From the NCBI GenBank assembly GCA_946639185.1, contig CAMPBR010000005.1:1-41451 (forward strand): DNA of 41,451 nt, given 5' to 3'. The notes under the pieces are model-generated. The model had not been told where the DNA came from and searched no databases. It was given only the letters and a program-made list of their open reading frames with translations. Both the position numbers and the translations under genes were made by a program. Position 1 is the first letter of the stretch. Each line of letters begins with the position of its first letter. Shown here piece by piece: positions 8,488 through 16,425 of the stretch. The stretch comes from an uncultured Mycoplasmatota bacterium. GTDB lineage: Bacteria; Bacillota_I; Bacilli_A; RF39; UBA660.

Positions 8488-9489
8488 CATAATTGTCATT
8501 AAATATTTAGCAGTTCTAATCATTTGACTCGTATACCCATATTCATTATCATACCAAGAAGCTATTTGTACTAATGATTTATCACCTAAATCGATAACTT
8601 TTGTTTGGGTAGCATCAAATACACCACCATGTGTATCACCAATTATATCGCTTGATACTACTTCTTCATCTGTATATCCAAATGAGTTAGTAGCATTTTC
8701 TTTCATATAATTATTAATTTCTTCTTTTGTTACTTTTTTAGATACAACAGCATCTAGTAAAGTAATTGATCCATCTGATACTGGCACTCTTTGTGCTCCA
8801 CCTATTAATTTACCTGATAATTCTGGAATAACTAATCCAATAGCTTTAGCAGCACCTGTTGAATTAGGCACAATATTTACTGCTGCAGCTCTTGCTCTTC
8901 TAAAATTTCCTTTTCTATGTGGACCATCAAGTAACATTTGATCTCCAGTATAAGCATGAACCGTAGTCATAATACCACTTTCAATATTGGCTAAATCGTT
9001 TAAACACTTAGTCATTGGTGCTAGACAGTTTGTTGTACATGATGCTGCCGAAATAATTTGATCTGTTTTTTCTAATGTTTTTTCATTTACTCCAAAAACA
9101 ACAGTCTTAACATCCTCACCTGCTGGTGCTGAAATTATTACATGTTTAGCTCCTGCATTTATATGAGCCATAGCTTTTTCTCTAGATGTATAAAAACCTG
9201 TACATTCAATTACTACATCTACACCTAATTCTTGCCATGGTAATAAAGATGCATCTTGTTCTTTATAAACTTTAATTATTTTTCCATCTACAATAATACT
9301 ATCCTCAGTATTAGAAATCTTATCTTTTAATTCATATTGTTTTTGACAAGAATCATATTTTAATAAATAAGCTAACATATCAGGACTAGTTAAATCATTA
9401 ATTGCTACTATTTCTACATTTTCTTCTTTTAAAAGTTGTCTAAAAGCAAGTCTTCCTATTCTTCCAAATCCATTAATTGCTACTTTCAT
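8476..9489 (-). CDS. gap: Glyceraldehyde-3-phosphate dehydrogenase
   Basis: NAD-dependent glycolytic enzyme producing 1,3-bisphosphoglycerate. The start [14 protein letters not shown] is the Rossmann loop, AINDLTSP carries the Asp typical of NAD preference, [13 protein letters not shown] holds the catalytic Cys, and [12 protein letters not shown] is the C-terminal signature. The track ORF starts 7 codons earlier, but an AGGAG site lies inside that extension, 8 nt before this ATG (MKVAINGFG), so the shorter 337-aa form is preferred. It is followed by a strong terminator, so coupling to pgk is partial at most. Confidence 0.97.
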   Translation of the reverse strand: MKVAINGFGRIGRLAFRQLLKEENVEIVAINDLTSPDMLAYLLKYDSCQKQYELKDKISNTEDSIIVDGKIIKVYKEQDASLLPWQELGVDVVIECTGFYTSREKAMAHINAGAKHVIISAPAGEDVKTVVFGVNEKTLEKTDQIISAASCTTNCLAPMTKCLNDLANIESGIMTTVHAYTGDQMLLDGPHRKGNFRRARAAAVNIVPNSTGAAKAIGLVIPELSGKLIGGAQRVPVSDGSITLLDAVVSKKVTKEEINNYMKENATNSFGYTDEEVVSSDIIGDTHGGVFDATQTKVIDLGDKSLVQIASWYDNEYGYTSQMIRTAKYLMTIMKED

Positions 9490-9596
9490 CAAATCATCTC
9501 CTATTTTCATTATATATTTTTAGTTATTTATAAGCAATATATGTATAATAAAATGACATCTACTTTACATATTCATATATTATAATAGGTGATAAT

Positions 9597-9815
9597 ATGT
9601 TTAAACATATGCGACATAAATTCTTTTGTAGGTGTGAAGCATGCAAATTTAAAAGAAGAACTAGTCTTCTTTATATGGGTGGCTTATTTGCTTTATTAAT
9701 TATATTATTTTGGCAAATACTATTTACTATTATATTTGTTACTAGATTCAATGCATTCTTAATACTTTTATTATTTGTTTGGATTATCATTGGCTTTTTT
9801 AGAATAATTTTCTAA
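9597..9815 (+). CDS. Small membrane protein with Cys-rich N-terminus (72 aa)
   Basis: Unrecognised protein. A short basic N-terminus contains CRCEACK, three cysteines in seven residues, perhaps a metal- or disulfide-binding site. Two hydrophobic segments follow (LLYMGGLFALLIILFWQI and AFLILLLFVWIIIGFF). The ATG follows AGGTGATAAT with canonical spacing, supporting translation. It is divergent from gap, and its last 45 bp overlap the convergent ysxE-like gene. Upstream, ACA-N16-CATATATTA resembles a sigma-K type promoter, but in such AT-rich DNA this could be chance. Confidence 0.6.
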   Translation: MFKHMRHKFFCRCEACKFKRRTSLLYMGGLFALLIILFWQILFTIIFVTRFNAFLILLLFVWIIIGFFRIIF

Positions 9816-10661
9816 TGCTAAATAACTTTTTTCTAAATATAATATTAAATTAGATATTTTTTTCAATTTATCTATTTCATAATCATTAATATCTATTTTT
9901 TCTGGAATAAGTAATATTGAAAACAATAAATATTTTTCATCTTTAGATAATGGATATTTATGTTCATATATTGTTAATAGTTTATCGATATCTAAATTAT
10001 TATAACTATTTCTATATAATACACTTATATCTTTTATTGGCAAATCTATTTTAGATTTATCCCAACTTATTAAATAAATCCCATTATTTTCTAGAACATG
10101 CTCTTCTTTTAAATTACCATGTATATATACATATCTTAAACTTTTTATTTTTTCTATTTCTTTATACCATTTTTCTAAATATTTTCTTGATAAGCTTATA
10201 GATCTATATATAAGTGAGACATTTCTTATTAATAAATAGTTTGAAGGTGTCATGTATATTTCTTCTTCTATATAATTTTGAGCATTTAAATAATAGTTTT
10301 CTAATTCATTTAGTTTGTTAATATTATTTTCATATATTTCTTTTACATAATCTAAATCCGTTGGTTTATCAAACGTCGTCTTTTGATGCAATAGACTCAT
10401 TATATATACAGTATCTTCTATCTTTTGTTCTTGGGGAATTTCTTGTTCTAAAATATAATCCATTAAGCAATATTCATCTTCAACATTTGAATATATTTTA
10501 GGAAAATTATTAAATTCTCTAGATTCTAAATAATCATAAAAACGAGATTTTCTTCTCATTTTTTTTAATACATATTTATTATTTATTACTGTTATATTAC
10601 CTATTTTCTTTATCTTATTTATTCTTATATTTAAACTTTTTAATAATTCTTCTTTAGTCAT
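9771..10661 (-). CDS. ysxE: YsxE/CotS-family spore coat pseudokinase-like protein
   Basis: Resembles the aminoglycoside phosphotransferase-fold coat proteins (CotS/YsxE/YutH group). The N-terminal lobe has a beta strand and a VLKKM lysine near residue 33. The C-lobe has YIHGNLKEEHVL, where the catalytic HGD is HGN, then LISWDKSKIDLPIKDIS in place of the metal-binding segment. Loss of the catalytic Asp suggests a structural, non-catalytic protein. It overlaps the spoVID-like gene by 8 bp, the same order as spoVID-ysxE in Bacillus subtilis, which is the best evidence for its identity. 296 aa; sequence divergent, so the symbol is by synteny. Confidence 0.65.
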   Translation of the reverse strand: MTKEELLKSLNIRINKIKKIGNITVINNKYVLKKMRRKSRFYDYLESREFNNFPKIYSNVEDEYCLMDYILEQEIPQEQKIEDTVYIMSLLHQKTTFDKPTDLDYVKEIYENNINKLNELENYYLNAQNYIEEEIYMTPSNYLLIRNVSLIYRSISLSRKYLEKWYKEIEKIKSLRYVYIHGNLKEEHVLENNGIYLISWDKSKIDLPIKDISVLYRNSYNNLDIDKLLTIYEHKYPLSKDEKYLLFSILLIPEKIDINDYEIDKLKKISNLILYLEKSYLALENYSKKANDNPNK

Positions 10662-11319
10662 TACTACAAGGTATTATTAACTTAGTACCTAGATTAATAT
10701 TATCTAAATTATTATAATTTGATAATTCTTCTCGGCTAATATTATATTTATCTAAAATTTGATCTATCGTATCACCTTCTCTTACAATATAAACATGATA
10801 TGTGGAAAAAGTTTCTTCAGTATTTGTTAAATCAGATAAAACAGTTGAAATGTCCTTGTTTTCCACAACTTCCTGGTGATTATTCTCATCTTTTAAATCA
10901 ACTAATTCATTTTCTAAATTTTCTATTGGATTCTCATATTCTACCTTTTCTTTTATTTCATCTATTTCAATCGGTATTTTAATATCATTTCTAACTTCTT
11001 CTAGACCATTAAGTTCTATATCAACAGTTACATTTAAACCCTCTTCATTTATTATTTCATAATTAAAATCACTAATAGTCATATTCAAATTCGAAGTATC
11101 ATATTTTGAATCTATAGCTATAACACTTGGCAAATTAAAATTAAAATCTTCTTCTATAATACTTGCTTCTGTCATTTTATATTTTCCACTTATTATAAGA
11201 TTACCTTTTAATTCATTATTTTCATTTAATTTCAAATCATGATTAACTTCAATACTAGTAATTTCAGCTATTCTTGTTTTAAAATTAATACTCTTAGTAA
11301 ATGTTATTACTTTTTTCAT
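10654..11319 (-). CDS. spoVID: SpoVID-like spore coat encasement protein (SPOCS + LysM)
   Basis: In Bacillus, SpoVID drives spreading of the coat around the forespore; clostridial SipL is the analogue. Residues ~1-110 form a beta-rich domain like the SpoVID/SipL N-terminus, including ELKGNLIISGKYKM and NMTISDFNYEI. An acidic linker (~111-170) follows, then one C-terminal LysM domain (~172-218: YIVREGDTIDQILDKYNIS...LGTKLIIP). At 221 aa it is far shorter than B. subtilis SpoVID (over 500 aa), mainly by loss of linker. The ysxE-like gene overlaps its end, favouring SpoVID over SipL. A GAGGGA site precedes the ATG. Confidence 0.78.
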   Translation of the reverse strand: MKKVITFTKSINFKTRIAEITSIEVNHDLKLNENNELKGNLIISGKYKMTEASIIEEDFNFNLPSVIAIDSKYDTSNLNMTISDFNYEIINEEGLNVTVDIELNGLEEVRNDIKIPIEIDEIKEKVEYENPIENLENELVDLKDENNHQEVVENKDISTVLSDLTNTEETFSTYHVYIVREGDTIDQILDKYNISREELSNYNNLDNINLGTKLIIPCSND

Positions 11320-11358
11320 AATATCCCTCTTTTCTATTTAATATTATGAATAAAAATT

Positions 11359-11388
11359 AAAAAAAAGACTAATTTTTTAGTCCTTTTC
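11359..11388 (-). terminator. Terminator after the lon-distal hypothetical gene
   Basis: GGACTAA-AAAA-TTAGTC hairpin followed by eight T residues on the minus strand, overlapping the stop codon. Confidence 0.75.
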
Positions 11389-12070
11389 CAATTTGTTTAA
11401 CACTCTTATATAAGTATTTTATATCTTCTTTTGGTAATTGAGTTTGATATGGTAAGTAGCTAACATTACTTAATGTTTTTATAATAGCCTCATCAGAAAA
11501 CTTTTCCCTAAAACGATTAAGCATTAGATTTAGTGTAGAAATATATGTAGTAGATGCCATCATTGTACATAATCTATTTTCATTTTTTGAAATAGAAAAT
11601 TTTAAATTTAAATAATTATCTTCTGGTTCTGTTCTTCCCGTAAGTATATTAAAATTATTAAAGTCATAAAGAACCATTAAATTAACATAATCATAACCCC
11701 AATATTTTTTTGGTAACAATCTATCTTTACATTCTTTTAAATACCATTCATTTATTAGGTACTTTTTTCTTCTTTGTGATATTTTTTTATATTCATTTAA
11801 TCTAGTTATTATATAGTTAATATCATCTCTTATTTCACTATTATTATACTTAAAACGATATTTTTGAATAGCTTCATCTATTTCTTCTTGCATATTATCA
11901 CATAATAGTGGTAAATCTTCATATTGCATTAAAGCAGATATTGCTTTAACAAAATAATTAAATTGCTCTTTTTGGTTTTCTTCATTATCAATATTAAATA
12001 GCCCATCTTCATTATTATTTTGAATTAAACAGTTTCTAATCAACAAGTAATCGGATATTTCTAGGATCAT
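11369..12070 (-). CDS. Hypothetical protein downstream of lon, 233 aa
   Basis: Not recognised. A soluble, largely helical protein rich in Asn, Lys, Glu and Tyr, without signal peptide or membrane segment. Its ATG lies inside the 3' end of lon (35-bp overlap, different frame), so it is translated from the lon mRNA, and a strong terminator closes the unit. Such overlap suggests a functional or regulatory link to Lon, but no motif supports a specific role. Confidence 0.7.
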   Translation of the reverse strand: MILEISDYLLIRNCLIQNNNEDGLFNIDNEENQKEQFNYFVKAISALMQYEDLPLLCDNMQEEIDEAIQKYRFKYNNSEIRDDINYIITRLNEYKKISQRRKKYLINEWYLKECKDRLLPKKYWGYDYVNLMVLYDFNNFNILTGRTEPEDNYLNLKFSISKNENRLCTMMASTTYISTLNLMLNRFREKFSDEAIIKTLSNVSYLPYQTQLPKEDIKYLYKSVKQIGKGLKN

Positions 12071-14384
12071 ATTTCTTTCTACCCCTTTTTTTCTTAAATA
12101 GATTATTATATATATCAGTATAACGGTCTACTAAAATGAAATCAATCTCTTTTTTTATATCTTCTGGAATTTCATCTAAATCTTTTTCATTAGTAGTTGG
12201 AATAAATATTTTTCTTATTCCATTACGATGTGCTCCTATTACTTTTTCTCTTAATCCACCTATAGCTAATACTTTTCCACGAAGTGTCATTTCACCAGTC
12301 ATAGCTACATTAGTATGGATACTAGTATCAGTAAGTAGTGAAAGAATAGTAGTTGTAATAGTAACGCCAGCTGAAGGTCCATCTTTAGGAATAGCTCCTT
12401 CGGGTACGTGTATATGAATATCTGATTTTTCTAATTTTTCATAATCTATATTAAACTTTTCATAGTTAGCTTTAATGTAGTCAAATGCAAGATTAGCTGA
12501 TTCTTTCATAACATCACCTAAACTACCTGTTAAAATAATTTTACCAGTACCAGGGAAAGCTACAGCTTCTATTGGAAGTGTATCGCCTCCAAATGGAGTA
12601 TATGCTAGTCCATTAACTACACCTACATGTTCAATAATATCGACATCTGTCCAAAAGATTTCTTTTTTGCCTAAATACTTTTCGATGTTGTAATCAGTAA
12701 TAGAATAAAAATCTTTTTTACCAACCATCAATTTATCGGTTACAACTTTTCTTAAAACTGTAGCGATTTTTCGTGTTAAATCACGAACCCCTGCTTCTTT
12801 AGTATAATTTCTAATTATAGTTAAAATAACTTCCTTACTAAATTCAACATCTTCTTTAGTTAATCCATGTTCTTTTAATTCTTTAGGAATTATATAATTA
12901 GTAGCTATATCTAATTTTTCATATTCAGTATAACTTGATAATTCAATTACTTCTAAACGATCTCTAAGTTCATTAGGAATTTGATCATAATAATTAGCTG
13001 TAGTTATAAACATTACTTGTCCCAAATCAAATTCTTCTTCTACATAATGATCTGTATAAGTTTTATTTTGTTCAGGGTCTAAAACCTCAAGAAGGCTACT
13101 TGCTGGATCTCCATGAATGCCCTTAGTCATTTTATCAATTTCATCGATAATAAATACTGGATTAGAACTTCCTGCTTTTTTCATGCCTGAAATTATTAAT
13201 CCAGGTTCTGCTCCAATATAAGTTCTTCTATGGCCAACAATTTCAGCTTCATCATTAATCCCACCAACTGAAATTTTAGTTACTTTTCTATTTAAACTAT
13301 CAGCGATACTTTTAGCTAGTGTAGTTTTACCTACTCCTGGAGGACCAACTAAACAAATGATTGGGCTCTTTAAACTATTAGTATTTTCTTTTACTGCTAA
13401 GTATTCAATAATTCTACATTTAACTTTTTCAAGTCCAAAATGTGATTCATTTAATACTTCTCTTACTTTATTTAAATCTTCATTATCTTTAGTATATATA
13501 CCCCATGGTAAAGATATTAAAGTTTCTATATAAGTACGAGTCATACCAAGTTCTGGGCTATTAGGATTCATACTTTCATATCTAGATAATTCTAGATATA
13601 GTCTATCTTTTACCTTTTTGGGACATTTTAATCGATCTATTTTTTTACGGAATGTATCAGATTCACTTTCTTTATCATTAACATCCCCTAGCTCTTCTTT
13701 TATAGTCCTTATCTTTTCTCTTAAAATATATTCTTTTTGACTTTGATCCAATTGAATAGTTAATTTTTCATCAATTATTCTTTCTAAATCAGCTATTTCT
13801 ACATCTTCCTCTATATCAGAAAGTAATAATTCCGCTCTTTCAATGCTAGAAGTTTCAGTCATATATTTAAATTTTTTATCCATTGGCAACGGTAAATTAG
13901 TAACAACAAAGTCTGTAAGCTCACCTAAATCATCTATTTTTTCAGCATTAATTAAGAATTCTTCACTTAAATTACTAATTTCCATGTATCTTTCTATATG
14001 ATTATACAAAACTCTTAAATAGGCTGTTTCTTCTTTTTTATCAATATTATTTTCGACTTCTTCATAATTGGCTTCTAATACTTCACCTTGAACATAATTA
14101 GCTATTTTAATTCTTCTTAATCCTTCAACAACTAATTTTGTCTTACCATTTGGTAAATCCATATGTAGCTTTATTACACCTAAAATACCAATTCTAGGTA
14201 AATCATCCATTTCTAGTTTTTTATTCTTTATTGATTGACTAACTATTATAATATTACTTGCATAATAGCTTTCTGATAGTGAAAATATTTTTTTATCAAT
14301 TTTTGAATCAAAGTCCATTCTAAGTTCCGAAGTAGGTAAAATATATGCATCGTCTAGTACTAAAACAGGTAGATTATTATTCAT
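12036..14384 (-). CDS. lon: ATP-dependent protease Lon
   Basis: Cytosolic AAA+ serine protease degrading misfolded and regulatory proteins. The N-terminal LAN domain (~1-190) starts LPVLVLDD, the ATPase carries Walker A GPPGVGKTTLA and Walker B PVFIIDEIDK, and the C-terminal protease domain holds the Ser-Lys dyad in PKDGPSAGV and GGLREKVIGAHR. Length about 782 aa is normal. The track start is a GTG 9 bp upstream; the internal ATG is preferred because a perfect AAGGAGGTGA lies 8 nt before it. It diverges from def. No CtsR-like or CIRCE operator was seen upstream. Confidence 0.96.
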   Translation of the reverse strand: MNNNLPVLVLDDAYILPTSELRMDFDSKIDKKIFSLSESYYASNIIIVSQSIKNKKLEMDDLPRIGILGVIKLHMDLPNGKTKLVVEGLRRIKIANYVQGEVLEANYEEVENNIDKKEETAYLRVLYNHIERYMEISNLSEEFLINAEKIDDLGELTDFVVTNLPLPMDKKFKYMTETSSIERAELLLSDIEEDVEIADLERIIDEKLTIQLDQSQKEYILREKIRTIKEELGDVNDKESESDTFRKKIDRLKCPKKVKDRLYLELSRYESMNPNSPELGMTRTYIETLISLPWGIYTKDNEDLNKVREVLNESHFGLEKVKCRIIEYLAVKENTNSLKSPIICLVGPPGVGKTTLAKSIADSLNRKVTKISVGGINDEAEIVGHRRTYIGAEPGLIISGMKKAGSSNPVFIIDEIDKMTKGIHGDPASSLLEVLDPEQNKTYTDHYVEEEFDLGQVMFITTANYYDQIPNELRDRLEVIELSSYTEYEKLDIATNYIIPKELKEHGLTKEDVEFSKEVILTIIRNYTKEAGVRDLTRKIATVLRKVVTDKLMVGKKDFYSITDYNIEKYLGKKEIFWTDVDIIEHVGVVNGLAYTPFGGDTLPIEAVAFPGTGKIILTGSLGDVMKESANLAFDYIKANYEKFNIDYEKLEKSDIHIHVPEGAIPKDGPSAGVTITTTILSLLTDTSIHTNVAMTGEMTLRGKVLAIGGLREKVIGAHRNGIRKIFIPTTNEKDLDEIPEDIKKEIDFILVDRYTDIYNNLFKKKRGRKKYDPRNIRLLVD

Positions 14385-14478
14385 ATATTTCACCTCCTTG
14401 ACTAATGCTTTTTATTATAATCATAAGAATTAAAAAAAGCAAGATTATAGGTGAAAATATTTTAGTTTTTTTCTCTTC

Positions 14479-14507
14479 TTCACAAAACGTAAATTTTATG
14501 TTATAAT
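14479..14507 (+). promoter_or_regulatory. Sigma-A promoter of def
   Basis: TTCACA and TATAAT with 17-bp spacing plus a TGT extended -10. The start site near 14514 is downstream of the first in-frame ATG (14508), which rules that ATG out as the def start. Confidence 0.8.
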
Positions 14508-14531
14508 ATGCCTAGAAAAGCGGTGATAAGT

Positions 14532-15092
14532 ATGTTAAAAACGTGTGACATCATAGACGAAAAGAATAAAAAATTAAGACAAATTAGTAAGGAAGTTATC
14601 TTTCCTTTAACAGATGAAGATAAAGAAAATATTAGATTAATGGAAGAATATTTAGTTAATAGTCAAATTGATGAACTGGCAGAAAAATATGATTTAAGAC
14701 CTGGTATGGGTATGAGTGCTGTTCAAATAGGTGTACTTAAAAGATATATCGTTATTGTTCATGAAGTATATGATGAAAATGATAAACCATATTTTGATAA
14801 ATATATAGTAGTAAATCCTAAAATAATATCTAATTCTACTGAAATGATTTATGTAGAAGATGGTGAAGGATGCTTAAGTATTAATCGAGAAACTATTGGT
14901 ATTGTTCCACGATATGCAAGAGTTACTGTTGAAGGATATGATATGGATGGTAATAAAATTAAGATTAGAGCTAGAGAAGAATTAGCTATTGCTTTCCAAC
15001 ATGAAATAGATCATTTAAATGGCATTTTATTTATAGATCATATTGATCCTAAAAATCCATTTAAAGGACAAGATATTTATAGAGCAATTTAA
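14532..15092 (+). CDS. def: Peptide deformylase
   Basis: Metalloenzyme removing the N-formyl group from nascent proteins. All three family motifs are present: GMGMSAVQIG (GxGxAAxQ), EGCLSI and HEIDHLNG, which together supply Cys, two His and the catalytic Glu. Length ~186 aa, with an insert typical of Gram-positive type 2 enzymes. Start chosen at ATG 14532 (MLKTCDI) because GCGGTGATAAG lies directly before it and because the promoter position excludes the upstream ATG. Convergent with the sensor kinase gene across a shared terminator. Confidence 0.96.
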   Translation: MLKTCDIIDEKNKKLRQISKEVIFPLTDEDKENIRLMEEYLVNSQIDELAEKYDLRPGMGMSAVQIGVLKRYIVIVHEVYDENDKPYFDKYIVVNPKIISNSTEMIYVEDGEGCLSINRETIGIVPRYARVTVEGYDMDGNKIKIRAREELAIAFQHEIDHLNGILFIDHIDPKNPFKGQDIYRAI

Positions 15093-15116
15093 AAGACACA
15101 AATGTGTCTTTTTTAT
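15089..15116. terminator. Bidirectional terminator between def and the sensor kinase
   Basis: AAAAGACACA/TGTGTCTTTT stem with T runs on both strands between two convergent genes. Confidence 0.85.
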
Positions 15117-15117
15117 T

Positions 15118-15969
15118 TTAAAAAATGAATTTAATCGGCAAACTAATAGTAGCAATCGTTCCTTTATTAAGTTCTGATTCATATATTAAACTACCATTGT
15201 GTAATTGAATTATTTCTTTAGATAAACTAACACCTATACCTGTACCACATGGTTTAGTTGTATAAAATACTTCACATATCTTATTAATATCCTCTTTACT
15301 TATTCCTATTCCATCATCAATAATTTTTATTTTTAAATCTTTATCTAACTCTATCATTAATTTAATATTTTTTGAACTCGCTTCATATGAATTTTTTAAT
15401 AGATTCATAATAACCTGTTTTAATTTATCATAATCGCCATATATAATTAATTCTTTATCAATATTCTTTATTTCAAAATTGATATTTTTATCATCAAAAA
15501 CTAATTTAATAGTTTCCCCTATATCATCTATTAATAAAGTAACATCCATTAATTCCTTATTTATTTTAATTCTTTTTAAATCTAAAAAGTCATCCATAAT
15601 AGTTAGAGCCCTTTTTATTTCACTTTTTATAATTGGAATATACTTTTCTAATCTTTCTTTATTATTTATATCTAACATATCTAGATATCCTTTTGAAACT
15701 GCGATAGGATTTTTTACTTCATGTGCTAAGTGAAATAAAGTATTACTTTCTTCTTTTTTTATTAAACTATTACTAAATAATCTATATATTAAAATACATA
15801 TAATTATATAAGATAATAATGTCAATACTAATATATTATTTTTATTTAATAAATAAAAATATATCAAACTAACTAAAAATATCTTTAAATATAAAATTAT
15901 ATTATAATTTTTTTCTAATTTATTAGGAATTAATACTATTATTAAGCATGTTGCAATAAAAAAATACAT
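15118..15969 (-). CDS. Orphan membrane histidine kinase, probable sporulation kinase
   Basis: Sensor histidine kinase without an adjacent response regulator. The N-terminal ~70 residues form about three closely spaced membrane helices with almost no extracellular domain and no PAS domain. Then come the H-box LFHLAHEVKNPIAV (His near residue 83), N-box KQVIMNLLKNSYEAS, G1 IIDDGIGIS and G2 GTGIGVSLS. The intact boxes predict an active kinase. Two 0A boxes exactly 10 bp apart lie ~40 bp upstream next to the -10 region, so Spo0A probably controls it. Being an orphan and Spo0A-linked, it is a good candidate for feeding Spo0A, in the manner of KinB. Substrate unproven. Confidence 0.8.
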   Translation of the reverse strand: MYFFIATCLIIVLIPNKLEKNYNIILYLKIFLVSLIYFYLLNKNNILVLTLLSYIIICILIYRLFSNSLIKKEESNTLFHLAHEVKNPIAVSKGYLDMLDINNKERLEKYIPIIKSEIKRALTIMDDFLDLKRIKINKELMDVTLLIDDIGETIKLVFDDKNINFEIKNIDKELIIYGDYDKLKQVIMNLLKNSYEASSKNIKLMIELDKDLKIKIIDDGIGISKEDINKICEVFYTTKPCGTGIGVSLSKEIIQLHNGSLIYESELNKGTIATISLPIKFIF

Positions 15970-15992
15970 ATTATAGCCTTCTTTCTAAAACT

Positions 15993-15998
15993 ATTATA
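15993..15998 (-). promoter_or_regulatory. -10 element of the orphan kinase promoter
   Basis: TATAAT on the minus strand, 24 bp before the ATG. No good -35 hexamer lies 17 bp upstream; that position is covered by the 0A-box pair, as in Spo0A-activated sigma-A promoters. Confidence 0.5.
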
Positions 15999-16007
15999 TG
16001 TATTTTA

Positions 16008-16028
16008 TTTGTCGAACTTTGTCGAATT
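16008..16028 (+). promoter_or_regulatory. Tandem 0A boxes upstream of the orphan histidine kinase
   Basis: TTTGTCGAAC followed directly by TTTGTCGAAT gives two exact TGTCGAA cores starting at 16010 and 16020, 10 bp apart. This matches the spacing bound by a Spo0A dimer. Confidence 0.78.
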
Positions 16029-16045
16029 TTAGTGAAATATATATT

Positions 16046-16360
16046 TTATTTTAAATTATCAATATATTTCTTTAATTGTTTACTTTCACTACCTAATATT
16101 ATTTTTAATTGATTATCTATTTCAACAATCCCTTTAGCGCCAAGTTTTTGAATTGCTTCTTTATTAACTAAAGATACATCTTTTAAAGTAACTTTAAATC
16201 TTGATAAAGAAATCTCTGTTTTAATTATATTTTCCTTACCACCTAAGTATTCAACTAATTTATTTAACTCCAAATGAGCATCTTTCTTCATTGATTTTAA
16301 GATTGCTAAAAGGATAATTAAAAATACTACTATGATAATTAAGTATTCAATATTACGCAT
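16046..16360 (-). CDS. Membrane-anchored PTS EIIB-like protein lacking the active Cys
   Basis: One N-terminal membrane helix (IEYLIIIVVFLIILLAIL) is followed by a ~70-residue domain resembling the glucose-type PTS EIIB fold: YLGGKENI, then FKVTLKD, KLGAKGIV and LKIILGS. In catalytic EIIB proteins the first strand ends in a phospho-accepting Cys (CxTRLR). Here that place reads ISLSRFKV, with Ser instead of Cys and without the TRLR arginine pair, so sugar phosphotransfer is unlikely. The track ORF starts at TTG; ATG 16360 fits the GGTGAT site better. It lies between the orphan kinase and a pilin-like gene, both on the same strand. Role unknown; a sensory or scaffold use is possible. Confidence 0.65.
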   Translation of the reverse strand: MRNIEYLIIIVVFLIILLAILKSMKKDAHLELNKLVEYLGGKENIIKTEISLSRFKVTLKDVSLVNKEAIQKLGAKGIVEIDNQLKIILGSESKQLKKYIDNLK

Positions 16361-16390
16361 TTTCATCACCAATATAAGTATACTATACTT

Positions 16391-16425
16391 ATAAAAAAAA
16401 AGAAAGAAAAAGTATCTTTCTTACT
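16391..16425 (-). terminator. Terminator after the pilin-like gene
   Basis: A short AAGAAAG/CTTTCTT hairpin with a run of nine T residues on the minus strand. Confidence 0.65.

Noticed and set aside
11320-11365. Sigma-E promoter of spoVID (CATAATAT ahead of the gene)
   Set aside because: No matching -35 was found; such -10-like strings are frequent in this AT-rich DNA.
12136-12417. 93-aa plus-strand ORF inside lon
   Set aside because: Antisense shadow of the conserved Lon protease domain.
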